The notes under the pieces are model-generated. The model did not search any database. It was not told the DNA's origin and saw only the letters and a program-made list of their open reading frames with translations. From Priestia abyssalis (GTDB taxonomy: Bacteria > Bacillota > Bacilli > Bacillales > Bacillaceae_H), in assembly GCF_002019595.1 (NCBI RefSeq), contig NZ_KV917369.1, forward strand, positions 2,132,417 through 2,196,416: DNA of 64,000 nt, given 5' to 3'. A program made the translations under genes and the position numbers. The number at the start of each line of letters is the position of its first letter. The first letter of the stretch is position 1. Below are positions 1 to 9,583 of this stretch, in pieces.

Positions 1-1
1 T

Positions 2-550
2 GACTTAAAGAAAGCTACCAAAAATGTTTTAAATCATTTATTCAAGCTGAACCATGAAGAAATTGGCTATATGGGCGGCAGGGATAACGTTAAGAGCATT
101 AATGACGGCCAAATTATAGAAGAGCCTGATGATATGCGAAAAGTTGCTTATGAAAAAGTGATGAAAGAAAGAGGGTTATACAACCCTAAAAATGTGCTCA
201 TAGGAGAATGGGGGCCAGGCGGCGGGTATCAATTGATGAAACAGGCTATAGAGAAAGGGAATTTGCCGAGTGCCATGGTGGTAGCGAGTGATCCAATGGT
301 CATCGGAGCACTAAGAGCGCTCTATGAAGCTGACATCAAAGTTCCTGAAGACATTTCAATCATCAGTTTTGATGACATTGAGGCAGCGGCATTTTTGAAC
401 CCTCCTCTTTCAACAGTAAAGATTCACACACATGAAATGGGGAAAACGGCAGCAAAGCTTTTATGGGATCGATTGAACGGAAGGGGTGTACCGGTGCAAG
501 CTGTTCTTGGAACCGAACTCGTTGTTAGAGAAAGTTGTCAATCGAGATAA
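2..550 (+). CDS. melR: LacI-family sugar regulator, C-terminal part (5' end outside window)
   Basis: The open frame runs in from before base 1 and ends at TAA 548-550, leaving about 182 residues of the periplasmic-binding-protein-like effector domain of a LacI/GalR regulator. Visible family features are the IGYMGG strand, the ASDPMVIGALRAL segment, the [16 protein letters not shown] strand typical of LacI C-domains and a [12 protein letters not shown] helix. The helix-turn-helix is not in the window. It lies directly upstream of a melEDC-like importer and an alpha-galactosidase, the place MelR (MsmR) occupies in Bacillus subtilis, so it probably senses a galactoside or galactose. Its C-domain is very similar over its whole length to the second LacI regulator at 6761-7795, so the two are recent paralogues. 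The symbol is by synteny; ligand and direction of control are inferred. Confidence 0.85.
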   Translation, partial: DLKKATKNVLNHLFKLNHEEIGYMGGRDNVKSINDGQIIEEPDDMRKVAYEKVMKERGLYNPKNVLIGEWGPGGGYQLMKQAIEKGNLPSAMVVASDPMVIGALRALYEADIKVPEDISIISFDDIEAAAFLNPPLSTVKIHTHEMGKTAAKLLWDRLNGRGVPVQAVLGTELVVRESCQSR

Positions 551-666
551 AATGAGCATGTGCATAATGTAAAGGGGGTGAGTGGTACATAACAAAGGTG
601 GCCAATTAAACTAGTCTTAATCCAATAGTTTTCAATAAACGAGTGTAAAAAATTTTTATAGACGAA

Positions 667-680
667 AGAAAGCGTTTACT
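667..680 (+). promoter_or_regulatory. cre / LacI-type operator upstream of melE
   Basis: AGAAAGCGTTTACT matches the catabolite-responsive consensus TGAAAGCGNTTACA except at the outer bases. It lies 34 bases before the melE start. CcpA and galactoside LacI regulators bind related palindromes, so it could serve either; similar AAGCG-centred sites lie before the second lacI gene and galK. I could not pick a convincing -35/-10 pair nearby. Confidence 0.55.
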
Positions 681-713
681 AAATTTGGGTGAAATGATGA
701 GGGGGATAATGAG

Positions 714-1952
714 ATGAACAAAACGATGGCATTATTGATGACGGGTGTATTAGCTGTTTCAACTTTATCAGCCTGTGGCAGTAAGGAAGAGGCGGCAGGT
801 GGATCTGGCGGCAAAGTGAAAATCGAGTTTTTCCAATATAAATCAGAAGCAAAAGGGACATTTGATCAATTAATAGAGAAATTTGAGAAAGAAAATCCGG
901 AAATTGATGTTGTTCAATCCAATCCGCCGGATGCTACGACAGTATTAAAAACACGTGTAGCGAAGCGCGATCTTCCTGATGTAATTGGAATGGGTGGAGA
1001 TTCAGCGTTTAAAGAAATTGCAAAAGCGGGAGCTTTTAAAGACGTTTCTGAAGATGCCTTGTTAAAGGATATTCAACCGGCCTATACCAAAATGTTAAAA
1101 GACGTGTCGCAACAAGAAAAGGTATATGGTATTCCGTATGCAACAAACGCAAATGCTGTCATTTATAATAAAGCGATTTTCAAAGAGTTAGGTATTGAAG
1201 TACCGAAAACATGGGATGAGTTCATCGCAGCAGCAGAAAAAGTGAAGGAAGCTGGAAAAATCCCATTCTACTTCACTTTTAAAGATTCATGGACAACATT
1301 GCCTTCTTATAACGTACTGGCAGCCAATACACAGGGCGAAGACTTTTTTAAAGAGTTAAACAAAGGAAACACGACATTTGCCGAAGGACATAAAGAAGCG
1401 GTGGACAAGTTCTTAACTCTTCTGGAATATGGCCATAAAAATCAATCCGGTAAAGCGTACAATGACGGAAACGCGGCTTTTGCGAAAGGTGAATCCGCCA
1501 TGTATCTCCAAGGTGTTTGGGCGATTCCAGAGGTTAAAAAAGCTAATTCGGACATCGAGCTTGGTGTATTTCCTTACCCAGTAACAAATACTCCGGGCGA
1601 ATCAAAGGTAGTATCAGGAGTGGACTTATTGCTTGCCCAATCTGTCACAACAGAGCATGGAAAAGAAGCGAAGAAGTTCATCGAGTTTCTCTTAGCTGAC
1701 GAAAACGCGAAAGAATACATTGCACAGCAAAACGCATTTTCAGCCAAAAAAGGCATCGTACAAGAAGCCCCTGAAGTGGAAGGTTTAAAGGAAAGTTTTG
1801 CAAAAGGTGAGGTAGTTGACTTCCCTGATCATTATGTACCGTCTGCCGTAGGGCTGGATAAACAATTGCAAGTATTGACGGAGAAAAAAGATGCGAAGCA
1901 GTATTTGACAACATTGGATAAAGAATGGGGGAAAGTAGCCGACCGTCAATAA
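714..1952 (+). CDS. melE: Alpha-galactoside ABC transporter, substrate-binding lipoprotein
   Basis: Family 1 extracellular solute-binding protein of 412 residues that captures oligosaccharides outside the membrane for the two permeases that follow. The N-terminus is a lipoprotein signal with lipobox LSAC, lipidation Cys21. The mature part begins VKIEFFQYKSEAKGTFDQL and carries PKTWDEFIAAAEK and MYLQGVWAIPEV segments that I recognise from Bacillus subtilis MelE (MsmE), the melibiose/raffinose-binding protein. ATG 714 follows AGGGGG at a normal distance. It is first in melE-melD-melC-alpha-galactosidase. No ATPase gene is present in the cluster; importers of this type in Bacillus borrow the shared ATPase MsmX, so that is expected here. 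A cre/LacI-like site at 667-680 suggests sugar control. Confidence 0.9.
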   Translation: MNKTMALLMTGVLAVSTLSACGSKEEAAGGSGGKVKIEFFQYKSEAKGTFDQLIEKFEKENPEIDVVQSNPPDATTVLKTRVAKRDLPDVIGMGGDSAFKEIAKAGAFKDVSEDALLKDIQPAYTKMLKDVSQQEKVYGIPYATNANAVIYNKAIFKELGIEVPKTWDEFIAAAEKVKEAGKIPFYFTFKDSWTTLPSYNVLAANTQGEDFFKELNKGNTTFAEGHKEAVDKFLTLLEYGHKNQSGKAYNDGNAAFAKGESAMYLQGVWAIPEVKKANSDIELGVFPYPVTNTPGESKVVSGVDLLLAQSVTTEHGKEAKKFIEFLLADENAKEYIAQQNAFSAKKGIVQEAPEVEGLKESFAKGEVVDFPDHYVPSAVGLDKQLQVLTEKKDAKQYLTTLDKEWGKVADRQ

Positions 1953-2013
1953 CGATCAAGGAGAAATTGGGGATCCCCAGTTTCTCCGTTTTCTAAAAAG
2001 GGAGTGAAAAGAC

Positions 2014-2955
2014 ATGAAAAAAGATAATCTTGTCATAGCCAACTCTAGCAGTATTCTTGCGATGAAAGCGGAAAAAAAGAGAAAAAGGATAAAAGGTAAA
2101 AATGTCGCTTTTTATGTAATGACTGTACCTGCTGTTCTCCTTTTTGCTTTTTTTCACACATTACCAGCTTTGCAAGGTGTATATTATTCGTTTACAAACT
2201 GGGACGGGTTAAGTTTTACTTACGATTTTGTTGGACTTAAAAATTACTTTAATCTTTTCAAAGATGCAAACATTTTAAACTCTTACTTATTTACCTTTAA
2301 ATTTGCTGTTCTTGCTACCATTCTCGTAAATATTTTGAGTCTGCTTATTGCTGTGGGCTTAAATGCAAAAATTAAAGGGAAGAACTTTTTTCGCGGAGTG
2401 TATTTTCTTCCCAATGTACTTGGTGTGTTAATCGTTGGCTATATCTTCAACTATATTTTTGCGAATGTGATCCCGCAAATGGGAGAAAAATTGCATATCG
2501 GCTTCTTGTCCACCAATATTTTAGGAAGTGAAAATTTAGCTTGGATTGGGATTGTAATCGTTGCTGTTTGGCAAGCTTGTGCTTTTAATGTCATTTTATA
2601 CTTATCAGGCTTACAAACCGTTCCGAGTGAATTATATGAGGCATCGAGCCTTGATGGAGCCAATAAATGGCAGGAATTCTGGAAAATTACGTTCCCAATG
2701 ATCGCTCCTTTCTTCACGATTAATATGGTGCTTTCAATGAAGAGTTTTTTAATGGTATTTGATCAAGTTATTGCTTTAACAGGAGGCGGACCGGGCCGTG
2801 CAACAGAGTCGATTTCGGTCCTTATCTATAAAGGTGGGTTTTCAGGCGGGGAATTTGCCTACCAATCTGCCAACTCGGTTGTGTACTTCATCGTCATTGT
2901 CATCATCTCGGTATTTCAAATTAAGGTCCTCCAACGAAGGGAGATGGATATGTAA
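2014..2955 (+). CDS. melD: Alpha-galactoside ABC transporter, permease 1
   Basis: Integral membrane protein of 313 residues, MalF-type ABC permease. After a basic cytoplasmic leader (KAEKKRKRIKGK) there are about six hydrophobic segments. The cytoplasmic EAA loop that docks the ATPase is visible as EASSLDGANKWQEFWKITFP near residues 209-228. ATG 2014 has GGGAGTG eight to nine bases upstream. Its stop codon overlaps the next start (TAATG at 2953-2957), which indicates translational coupling with the partner permease. B. subtilis MelD (AmyD) is the likely counterpart. Substrate specificity is inferred from the linked alpha-galactosidase. Confidence 0.88.
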   Translation: MKKDNLVIANSSSILAMKAEKKRKRIKGKNVAFYVMTVPAVLLFAFFHTLPALQGVYYSFTNWDGLSFTYDFVGLKNYFNLFKDANILNSYLFTFKFAVLATILVNILSLLIAVGLNAKIKGKNFFRGVYFLPNVLGVLIVGYIFNYIFANVIPQMGEKLHIGFLSTNILGSENLAWIGIVIVAVWQACAFNVILYLSGLQTVPSELYEASSLDGANKWQEFWKITFPMIAPFFTINMVLSMKSFLMVFDQVIALTGGGPGRATESISVLIYKGGFSGGEFAYQSANSVVYFIVIVIISVFQIKVLQRREMDM

Positions 2956-3773
2956 TGAAACAAAAGACAAACTGGCCGGTTACAATTTTAATTGCATTAG
3001 GATCCCTGTTTATCTTCCTGCCTTTGTATATTGCCGTATCGATTGCGTTAAAAACACCAGCAGAGCTGGCTGATTCTGTTTTTGCGCTTCCATTGGGATT
3101 CCATTTTGAAAACTTTGCAAATGCCATTGAAGCAACAAACTTCTTTGCGGCATTTAAAAACAGTGCAATTATTACGATTGTTACCGTGGTATTTACGATT
3201 TTAACGAACTCATTGGTTGCGTATGCGATTGCACGAAACATGCATCGCAAGTTTTTTAAAGGGCTGTATTACTACTTTGTCAGCGCCTTGTTTATTCCGT
3301 TTCCTATTATCATGCTTCCGCTTGTAAAACAAACTTCTGCACTGGGGATGGATAATCCGGGCGGGCTGATCTTTTTATACATTGTTTATGGTGCGGCTTT
3401 AAACATCTTTATTTATGTCGGCTATATCCGCTCTATACCAATGGAACTCGAGGAAGCAGCAATTGTGGATGGCTGCAGTACATGGGGGGTGTTCTGGAAG
3501 GTCATTTTCCCGCTGTTATCACCGATTAATGCAACCGTTGGCATCCTAACTTGTTTGTGGGCATGGAACGACTTTATGCTCCCGCTGATCATTCTGAATG
3601 ATCCGGCAGATGCCACGCTTCCGTTAGTGCAGTATGTCTTCCAGGGTCAATTCAGTACGGATTTTAACTTAGCTTTTGCCTCTTATTTATTAGCATTGTC
3701 ACCAATGGTAATTGTCTATATCATGGCACAAAAATGGATCATCGGCGGTGTTGTAAGAGGGGCGATTAAGTAA
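2955..3773 (+). CDS. melC: Alpha-galactoside ABC transporter, permease 2
   Basis: MalG-type ABC permease of 272 residues, partner of the preceding permease. Six transmembrane stretches are evident. The EAA loop reads LEEAAIVDGCSTWGVFWKV, and the C-terminal WIIGGVVRGAIK is typical of the MalG/LacG group. Its ATG overlaps the upstream TAA by one base. Counterpart of B. subtilis MelC (AmyC). The next gene, an alpha-galactosidase, begins 35 bases after its stop, so melEDC and the hydrolase form one operon. Confidence 0.88.
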   Translation: MKQKTNWPVTILIALGSLFIFLPLYIAVSIALKTPAELADSVFALPLGFHFENFANAIEATNFFAAFKNSAIITIVTVVFTILTNSLVAYAIARNMHRKFFKGLYYYFVSALFIPFPIIMLPLVKQTSALGMDNPGGLIFLYIVYGAALNIFIYVGYIRSIPMELEEAAIVDGCSTWGVFWKVIFPLLSPINATVGILTCLWAWNDFMLPLIILNDPADATLPLVQYVFQGQFSTDFNLAFASYLLALSPMVIVYIMAQKWIIGGVVRGAIK

Positions 3774-3808
3774 AGAGAGAAAGAGAAAATAGGAGGTTGC
3801 AGTTTATT

Positions 3809-6007
3809 ATGGGCATTATGTTTGATGAACAACAAAAAATATTTCACTTGCAAGCGAAGGACACGAGCTATGTCATGCAAGTTATCCGTGATGGGTATGT
3901 ATCACACTTGTATTGGGGACGTAAAGTAAAGCGGTATAACCATTCTAATCAGCTGCAGTTTGCCGACCGCGGATTCTCGGGAAATCCGTATCAGCATAAG
4001 GAAGACCGTACGTTTTCGCTCGATACTTTGCCGCAGGAATATCCGCAATACGGCAATACAGATTTTAGGAAGCCGGCTTACCAAACTCAGCTGGAAAACG
4101 GATCAACAGTGTCTGACTTGAGATATGATTCTCATTCGATTTTTAAAGGAAAGTGTTCTTTGGAAGGTTTGCCCGCGACATATGCAGAGAACGATGAAGA
4201 AGCAGAAACGCTTGAGATTATAATGAAGGATGCTGTATCGGGCTTAAAAGTTGCGCTAACGTATACGGTTTTTGAACAGCTGAATGTAATTACCCGTTCA
4301 GCCCGCTTTATAAATGAAGGGAAAGAATCGTTAAAACTTTTAAGCGCTTTAAGCATGAGTGTTGATTTCCGTGATGCGGATTTTGACTTTTTGCACCTCC
4401 ATGGGGGGCATGTAAAGGAAAGATATATTGAAAGACAGCCGCTCCGTCATGGAGTCCAGTCGATTGAAAGCACGAGAGGGGCAAGCTCCCACCAGCATAA
4501 TCCGTTCATGGCCCTTTTGAGAAAAGGAACGAATGAAGAGGCGGGAGAAGTCTATGCGTTTAACTTTGTTTACAGCGGGAACTTTCTTGCTCAAGCGGAA
4601 GTCGATCAATTTAGGAATACCCGCGTCACCATTGGGATTAATCCGTTTGATTTCAACTGGAAGCTGGAACCGGGAGAAGCGTTTCAAACACCGGAAGCAG
4701 TACTGGTCTATTCATCAAATGGATTAGGAGAGATGTCCAGAACGTTTCATGAGCTTTACCAAACCCGTCTTGTGAGGGGGGCATACAGGGATAGGGAACG
4801 TCCGATTTTAGTGAATAATTGGGAAGCGACTTATTTCGATTTTAATGCTGAGAAGATTTTAGAGATCGCCAGTGTCGGACGTGAATTAGGAATTGAGTTG
4901 TTTGTCCTTGATGATGGCTGGTTCGGTAAACGGGACGATGACACGACATCTCTGGGGGACTGGTTTGTCGATCAAGCAAAGCTTCCAAATGGTCTGGATG
5001 ATTTAGCAAACAAGGTTCGGAATATGGATATGCAGTTTGGACTTTGGTTCGAGCCTGAGATGATTTCGGTTGACAGTGATCTGTATCGTCAGCATCCAGA
5101 TTGGTGCTTGCATGTGCCGAACCATACCCGGTCAGAAAGCCGAAACCAACTGATCCTTGATTTTTCAAGAGAAGATGTATGTGAAGCCATTATTAAAATG
5201 GTATCTAATATTTTAGCAAGCGCACCGATTACGTATGTGAAATGGGATATGAACCGCCATATGACCGAAATCGGATCGGCAATACTTCCGCCGGATAGGC
5301 AAAGAGAGACGGCACACCGCTATATGCTTGGCTTATACAAGGTGATGGAGCAAATCACGTCTTCGTTCCCGAATGTTCTGTTTGAAAGCTGTTCAGGCGG
5401 AGGTGGACGATTTGATCCGGGAATGCTCTATTATATGCCGCAAACATGGACAAGCGACAATACAGATGCCGTTTCGCGCTTGAAGATTCAATACGGGACA
5501 AGCCTTGTATACCCAATCGTTTCGATGGGTTCACACGTATCGGCTGTTCCGAATCATCAAGTGAACCGCATCACTTCGCTGGACATGCGCGGAGATGTGG
5601 CGATGTCAGGAAATTTAGGATACGAACTAGATTTAACGAAGTTGACGGATGAGGAGAAAGAAACCGTGAAGCAGCAGGTGGCCAAATATAAAGAAATGAG
5701 GCAGCTTATCCAGTTCGGCGATTTCTATCGTTTGCTTAGTCCGTTTGAAGGGAATGAAACAGCCTGGTTATTTGTCAATAAAGAAAAAACAGAAGCCATT
5801 GTCTTTTATTTCCGTGTGTTGGCAGAAGCGAACGCTCCATTTAACAGCTTTAAAGTAAAAGGGCTTGATCCTGACAAAACATACAAAGTGGAGGAAACGA
5901 ATAAAGTATTTGGCGGTGATGAGCTTGAATATGTGGGCTTAAGTGTTCCGGCAGAATTGAAAGGGGATTTCCAAAGCTGTGTATGGCGGCTGACAGCCTC
6001 TAAATAG
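3809..6007 (+). CDS. GH36 alpha-galactosidase
   Basis: Cytoplasmic retaining alpha-galactosidase of 732 residues, the normal length for bacterial GH36; it removes terminal alpha-1,6-galactose from melibiose, raffinose or stachyose. The first third is the beta-sandwich domain. The TIM barrel begins at WEATYFDFN, continues with VLDDGWFGKRDDD, and carries the nucleophile Asp480 in KWDMNR and the acid/base Asp550 in SDNTDA; CSGGGGRFD is the galactose-recognition loop. No signal peptide is seen, fitting import of intact sugar by melEDC. AGGAGG at 3791-3796 selects ATG 3809; an in-frame TTG at 3797 touches the ribosome site and is rejected. B. subtilis has a GH4 enzyme (MelA) at this position, so the hydrolase type differs while the importer is conserved. 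Confidence 0.93.
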   Translation: MGIMFDEQQKIFHLQAKDTSYVMQVIRDGYVSHLYWGRKVKRYNHSNQLQFADRGFSGNPYQHKEDRTFSLDTLPQEYPQYGNTDFRKPAYQTQLENGSTVSDLRYDSHSIFKGKCSLEGLPATYAENDEEAETLEIIMKDAVSGLKVALTYTVFEQLNVITRSARFINEGKESLKLLSALSMSVDFRDADFDFLHLHGGHVKERYIERQPLRHGVQSIESTRGASSHQHNPFMALLRKGTNEEAGEVYAFNFVYSGNFLAQAEVDQFRNTRVTIGINPFDFNWKLEPGEAFQTPEAVLVYSSNGLGEMSRTFHELYQTRLVRGAYRDRERPILVNNWEATYFDFNAEKILEIASVGRELGIELFVLDDGWFGKRDDDTTSLGDWFVDQAKLPNGLDDLANKVRNMDMQFGLWFEPEMISVDSDLYRQHPDWCLHVPNHTRSESRNQLILDFSREDVCEAIIKMVSNILASAPITYVKWDMNRHMTEIGSAILPPDRQRETAHRYMLGLYKVMEQITSSFPNVLFESCSGGGGRFDPGMLYYMPQTWTSDNTDAVSRLKIQYGTSLVYPIVSMGSHVSAVPNHQVNRITSLDMRGDVAMSGNLGYELDLTKLTDEEKETVKQQVAKYKEMRQLIQFGDFYRLLSPFEGNETAWLFVNKEKTEAIVFYFRVLAEANAPFNSFKVKGLDPDKTYKVEETNKVFGGDELEYVGLSVPAELKGDFQSCVWRLTASK

Positions 6008-6085
6008 ACGGAAATCGGCGGCAACACAATTAGTTATATGTGGGCCGCTTTCTTTTTTATAAGTAACGTAAAGAAAAAGTAAGAA

Positions 6086-6298
6086 ACGGAGGAAAGGGTG
6101 AAGTCTATCCTGAAAGGAATGGTGAGTGCCGCCGTGGCGCAGAATCCTTATGATGTTCGGATATATGAGCGTGGAACAAGCGCTAAAGGCGATTAAGGGG
6201 AAAAAGGATCGCGAAAGCAACTTGATAGTGGTATTGATATTATAACGAAGGATCATGCTAAAGATAAATTGAGATTTCAGGGGAAAGTATTATATTAA
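6086..6298 (+). pseudogene. Remnant of a periplasmic sugar-binding protein (C-terminal end)
   Basis: A decayed C-terminus of a family-4 periplasmic sugar-binding protein. In one frame it reads VKSILKGMVSAAVAQNPYDV; an extra base near 6157 shifts it to GYMSVEQALKAIKG, and a second shift near 6225 gives DSGIDIITKDHAKDKLR before TAA 6296-6298. Each piece aligns in order with the C-terminus of the intact gene at 46287-47276 (SATIGQNPYDVGYLSVEQAQ, then IDIGVDIVTKDNGKERL). No N-terminal part is present, so most of the gene has been deleted. A second complete copy or a recombination trace between the two loci would explain it. Confidence 0.8.
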
Positions 6299-6362
6299 TA
6301 TATAGGGGATTTTTTTAGAAAACATTATAGAAATTAACAGTAAATAAAGGAGATTGATAAAC

Positions 6363-6629
6363 ATGGCAGAAAAACAATTTACAGTAACAGCAGATTCCGG
6401 AGTTCACGCTCGCCCGGCCACAACATTAGTACAAGCGGCAAGCAAGTTCAATGCGGATGTGAACTTAGAGTATAATGGTAGAACCGTTAATTTAAAATCT
6501 ATCATGGGCGTTATGTCTTTAGGTATACCAAAAGGTGCTATGATCAAAATTATTGCTGAAGGCTCTGATGCGGCAAATGCCATCACTGCTTTAGGAGACA
6601 CGATGAAAAAAGAAGGCTTAGCGGAATAA
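6363..6629 (+). CDS. ptsH: Phosphocarrier protein HPr
   Basis: Full-length HPr, 88 residues. It carries the catalytic His15 in the GVHARPAT motif (phosphorylated by enzyme I, then passed to sugar-specific EIIA domains) and the regulatory Ser46 in [10 protein letters not shown] (phosphorylated by HPr kinase to make the CcpA co-repressor). Both sites are intact, so it is HPr and not Crh, which lacks the His. ATG 6363 follows AAAGGAG. Bacillus usually has ptsH next to ptsI; here it stands alone between a pseudogene and a LacI regulator, with its own 3' hairpin. It may be the only HPr, relocated, or an extra copy that couples galactoside genes to carbon control; the window cannot tell. Confidence 0.93.
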   Translation: MAEKQFTVTADSGVHARPATTLVQAASKFNADVNLEYNGRTVNLKSIMGVMSLGIPKGAMIKIIAEGSDAANAITALGDTMKKEGLAE

Positions 6630-6649
6630 CTCAACATTTCTCTATTCGA

Positions 6650-6756
6650 TTGGACATAGTTTACAAATAGTTATCTAGACATCTTGAGTCTGCCTTCAAA
6701 GGTCTAGAAAATGGGACATGGTCGCTTTAACCATGTCCCATTTTCTAGATGGATAT
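6650..6756. repeat. Dispersed hairpin repeat, copy A
   Basis: Contains a perfect 19-bp inverted repeat (6703-6721 against 6731-6749, arms TCTAGAAAATGGGACATGG) with a 9-base loop. The left flank (TCTAGACATCTTGAGTCTGCC, TTCAAAGG) and right flank (AGATGGATATATA) resemble copies B (26335-26462) and C (36574-36706), and A is the most diverged. It sits between the convergent HPr and LacI genes, where it would also work as a two-way terminator. Boundaries are approximate. Confidence 0.6.
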
Positions 6757-6760
6757 ATAA

Positions 6761-7903
<1,143 letters not shown>

Positions 7904-8170
7904 TTATTTTATTCTCGCCATTTTTAGCGTATACGAAACATCTATTAACGTTCGTTTGGACAAAATAGGTTTGCTTTTCTCTTGGCATCGTCACTCCTCG
8001 TGCATGTTTCCTCTTATTATGGTTGAGGTTGTTTTTGAATACTAATAGAAGACCGCCATTTTTTTGGGGGATTTATTATGTGGCTTTTTATATTTAGTTA
8101 AAATTACTAAAATAAATTAAGTTTTTACTGGATTTATGAGCTTTTATACATATAAATTCAAAAATAACAT

Positions 8171-8199
8171 TGAATGAAAGCGGTTTTTTTGTTATATTA
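8171..8199 (+). promoter_or_regulatory. galKET promoter with embedded cre/LacI operator
   Basis: TTGAAT (8171-8176), 17-base spacer, TATATT (8194-8199). The spacer contains TGAAAGCGGTTTTT (8176-8189), a near-consensus cre/LacI-type palindrome. The remaining bases between the divergent lacI and galK genes (7880-8170 and 8200-8381) hold no gene I can support; the galK leader is about 180 bases. Confidence 0.6.
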
Positions 8200-8381
8200 C
8201 ATATATAATTTTAGTAAAAATATCGAAAAATATTAGTTATTTTACTTCGTTTTTTAATAAAATTAAGCTGATAAAAGATCATAATGATTGGATTCGGATC
8301 TAAGGAGGTAGAAGCAGCAATCTTATATCGTTGCTTCAAACGATAGCCTAATAGATAGCAAGAAAGGGATGGAGGATAACC

Positions 8382-9563
8382 ATGATTGAAAATTTAATCA
8401 AACAATTTATAAAAACATTTCATGTATCAGATGAACGAACCCGAGTGTTTTTCGCGCCGGGACGCGTCAATTTAATTGGTGAACATACGGATTACAATGG
8501 TGGACATGTCTTTCCATGTGCCTTAAACATTGGTACCTATGCCGTTGTGCAAAAGCGGATTGACAAGATGGTCAGAATGTATTCTGTAAATTTTGAAAAT
8601 ATAGACATTGTCGAATGCTCATTAGATAATCTTCGATATGAAGCAGCTCATGATTGGGCGAACTATCCGAAAGGTGTTATCGATACATTTAAAAAACATG
8701 GTTATGTCATCGATCAAGGATTTGATGTACTGTTTTACGGAAATATTCCAAACGGAGCGGGGTTATCTTCTTCGGCCTCCATTGAATTGGCAACATCAGT
8801 ACTATTAAAAGGACTATTCGGTCTAAAAGCAGATATGATGAGCATGGTGAAAATGAGCCAACGAGCAGAAAATGAGTTTATCGGTGTTAACTGCGGCATA
8901 ATGGACCAGTTTGCGATTGGGATGGGAAAAGAACATCACGCTGTTCTCTTAAACTGCCAGACATTAGATTATACATACAGTCCGCTCAAGCTTCAGGATG
9001 CTTCATTAGTCATTGCGAATACAAATAAACGAAGAGGGCTGGCAGATTCCAAATATAATGAACGACGCGGGGAATGTGAAAGGGCGTTAAAACAATTGCA
9101 AACAGAACTTCACATTAAATCGTTAGGGGATATAACCCCGGAGCAGTTTGAACAGCATAAATATTTAGTTCAAGATGAAACTGACCGCAAGCGCGCGAAA
9201 CATGCCGTTTATGAAAATGCAAGGACAAAAGAAGCAGTCATAAAGCTTCGAGCGGGAGATGTTGCCGGATTTGGTGAATTGATGAAGCAGTCTCACAAGT
9301 CGCTGCGAGATGACTATGAAGTGACAGGAGAAGAATTGGATGCATTAGTGGAAGCAGCCTGGATGGAAGAAGGGGTTTTTGGTTCACGCATGACGGGTGC
9401 CGGCTTTGGAGGATGCACCATTAGCATTGTGAAAAATAGTGAAATCGATTCGTTCATTGAACATGCAGGTCGGAGATATACAGAAAAAACAGGCTTAACA
9501 GCCGATTTCTACGTCGTACAAGTAGGCGATGGTGCAAAAGAGTTAGTTCGTGAAATCGTTTAA
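8382..9563 (+). CDS. galK: Galactokinase
   Basis: GHMP kinase of 393 residues; phosphorylates alpha-D-galactose to galactose-1-phosphate with ATP in the cytoplasm, the first Leloir step. The galactokinase signature GRVNLIGEHTDYNGG lies near residues 28-42, the ATP-binding loop NGAGLSSSASIE near 126-137, and the C-terminal GHMP motif SRMTGAGFGGC near 338-348. ATG 8382 is preceded by GGATGGAGG. First gene of galK-galE-galT; 20 bases separate it from galE. It receives galactose from the alpha-galactosidase encoded 2-4 kb upstream. Confidence 0.97.
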   Translation: MIENLIKQFIKTFHVSDERTRVFFAPGRVNLIGEHTDYNGGHVFPCALNIGTYAVVQKRIDKMVRMYSVNFENIDIVECSLDNLRYEAAHDWANYPKGVIDTFKKHGYVIDQGFDVLFYGNIPNGAGLSSSASIELATSVLLKGLFGLKADMMSMVKMSQRAENEFIGVNCGIMDQFAIGMGKEHHAVLLNCQTLDYTYSPLKLQDASLVIANTNKRRGLADSKYNERRGECERALKQLQTELHIKSLGDITPEQFEQHKYLVQDETDRKRAKHAVYENARTKEAVIKLRAGDVAGFGELMKQSHKSLRDDYEVTGEELDALVEAAWMEEGVFGSRMTGAGFGGCTISIVKNSEIDSFIEHAGRRYTEKTGLTADFYVVQVGDGAKELVREIV

Positions 9564-9583
9564 GGAAAAAGGAGGAGCATCAA

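Noticed and set aside
3797..3808. Upstream TTG start for the alpha-galactosidase
   Set aside because: It directly abuts AGGAGG, leaving no spacing; ATG 3809 has a workable 12-base distance.
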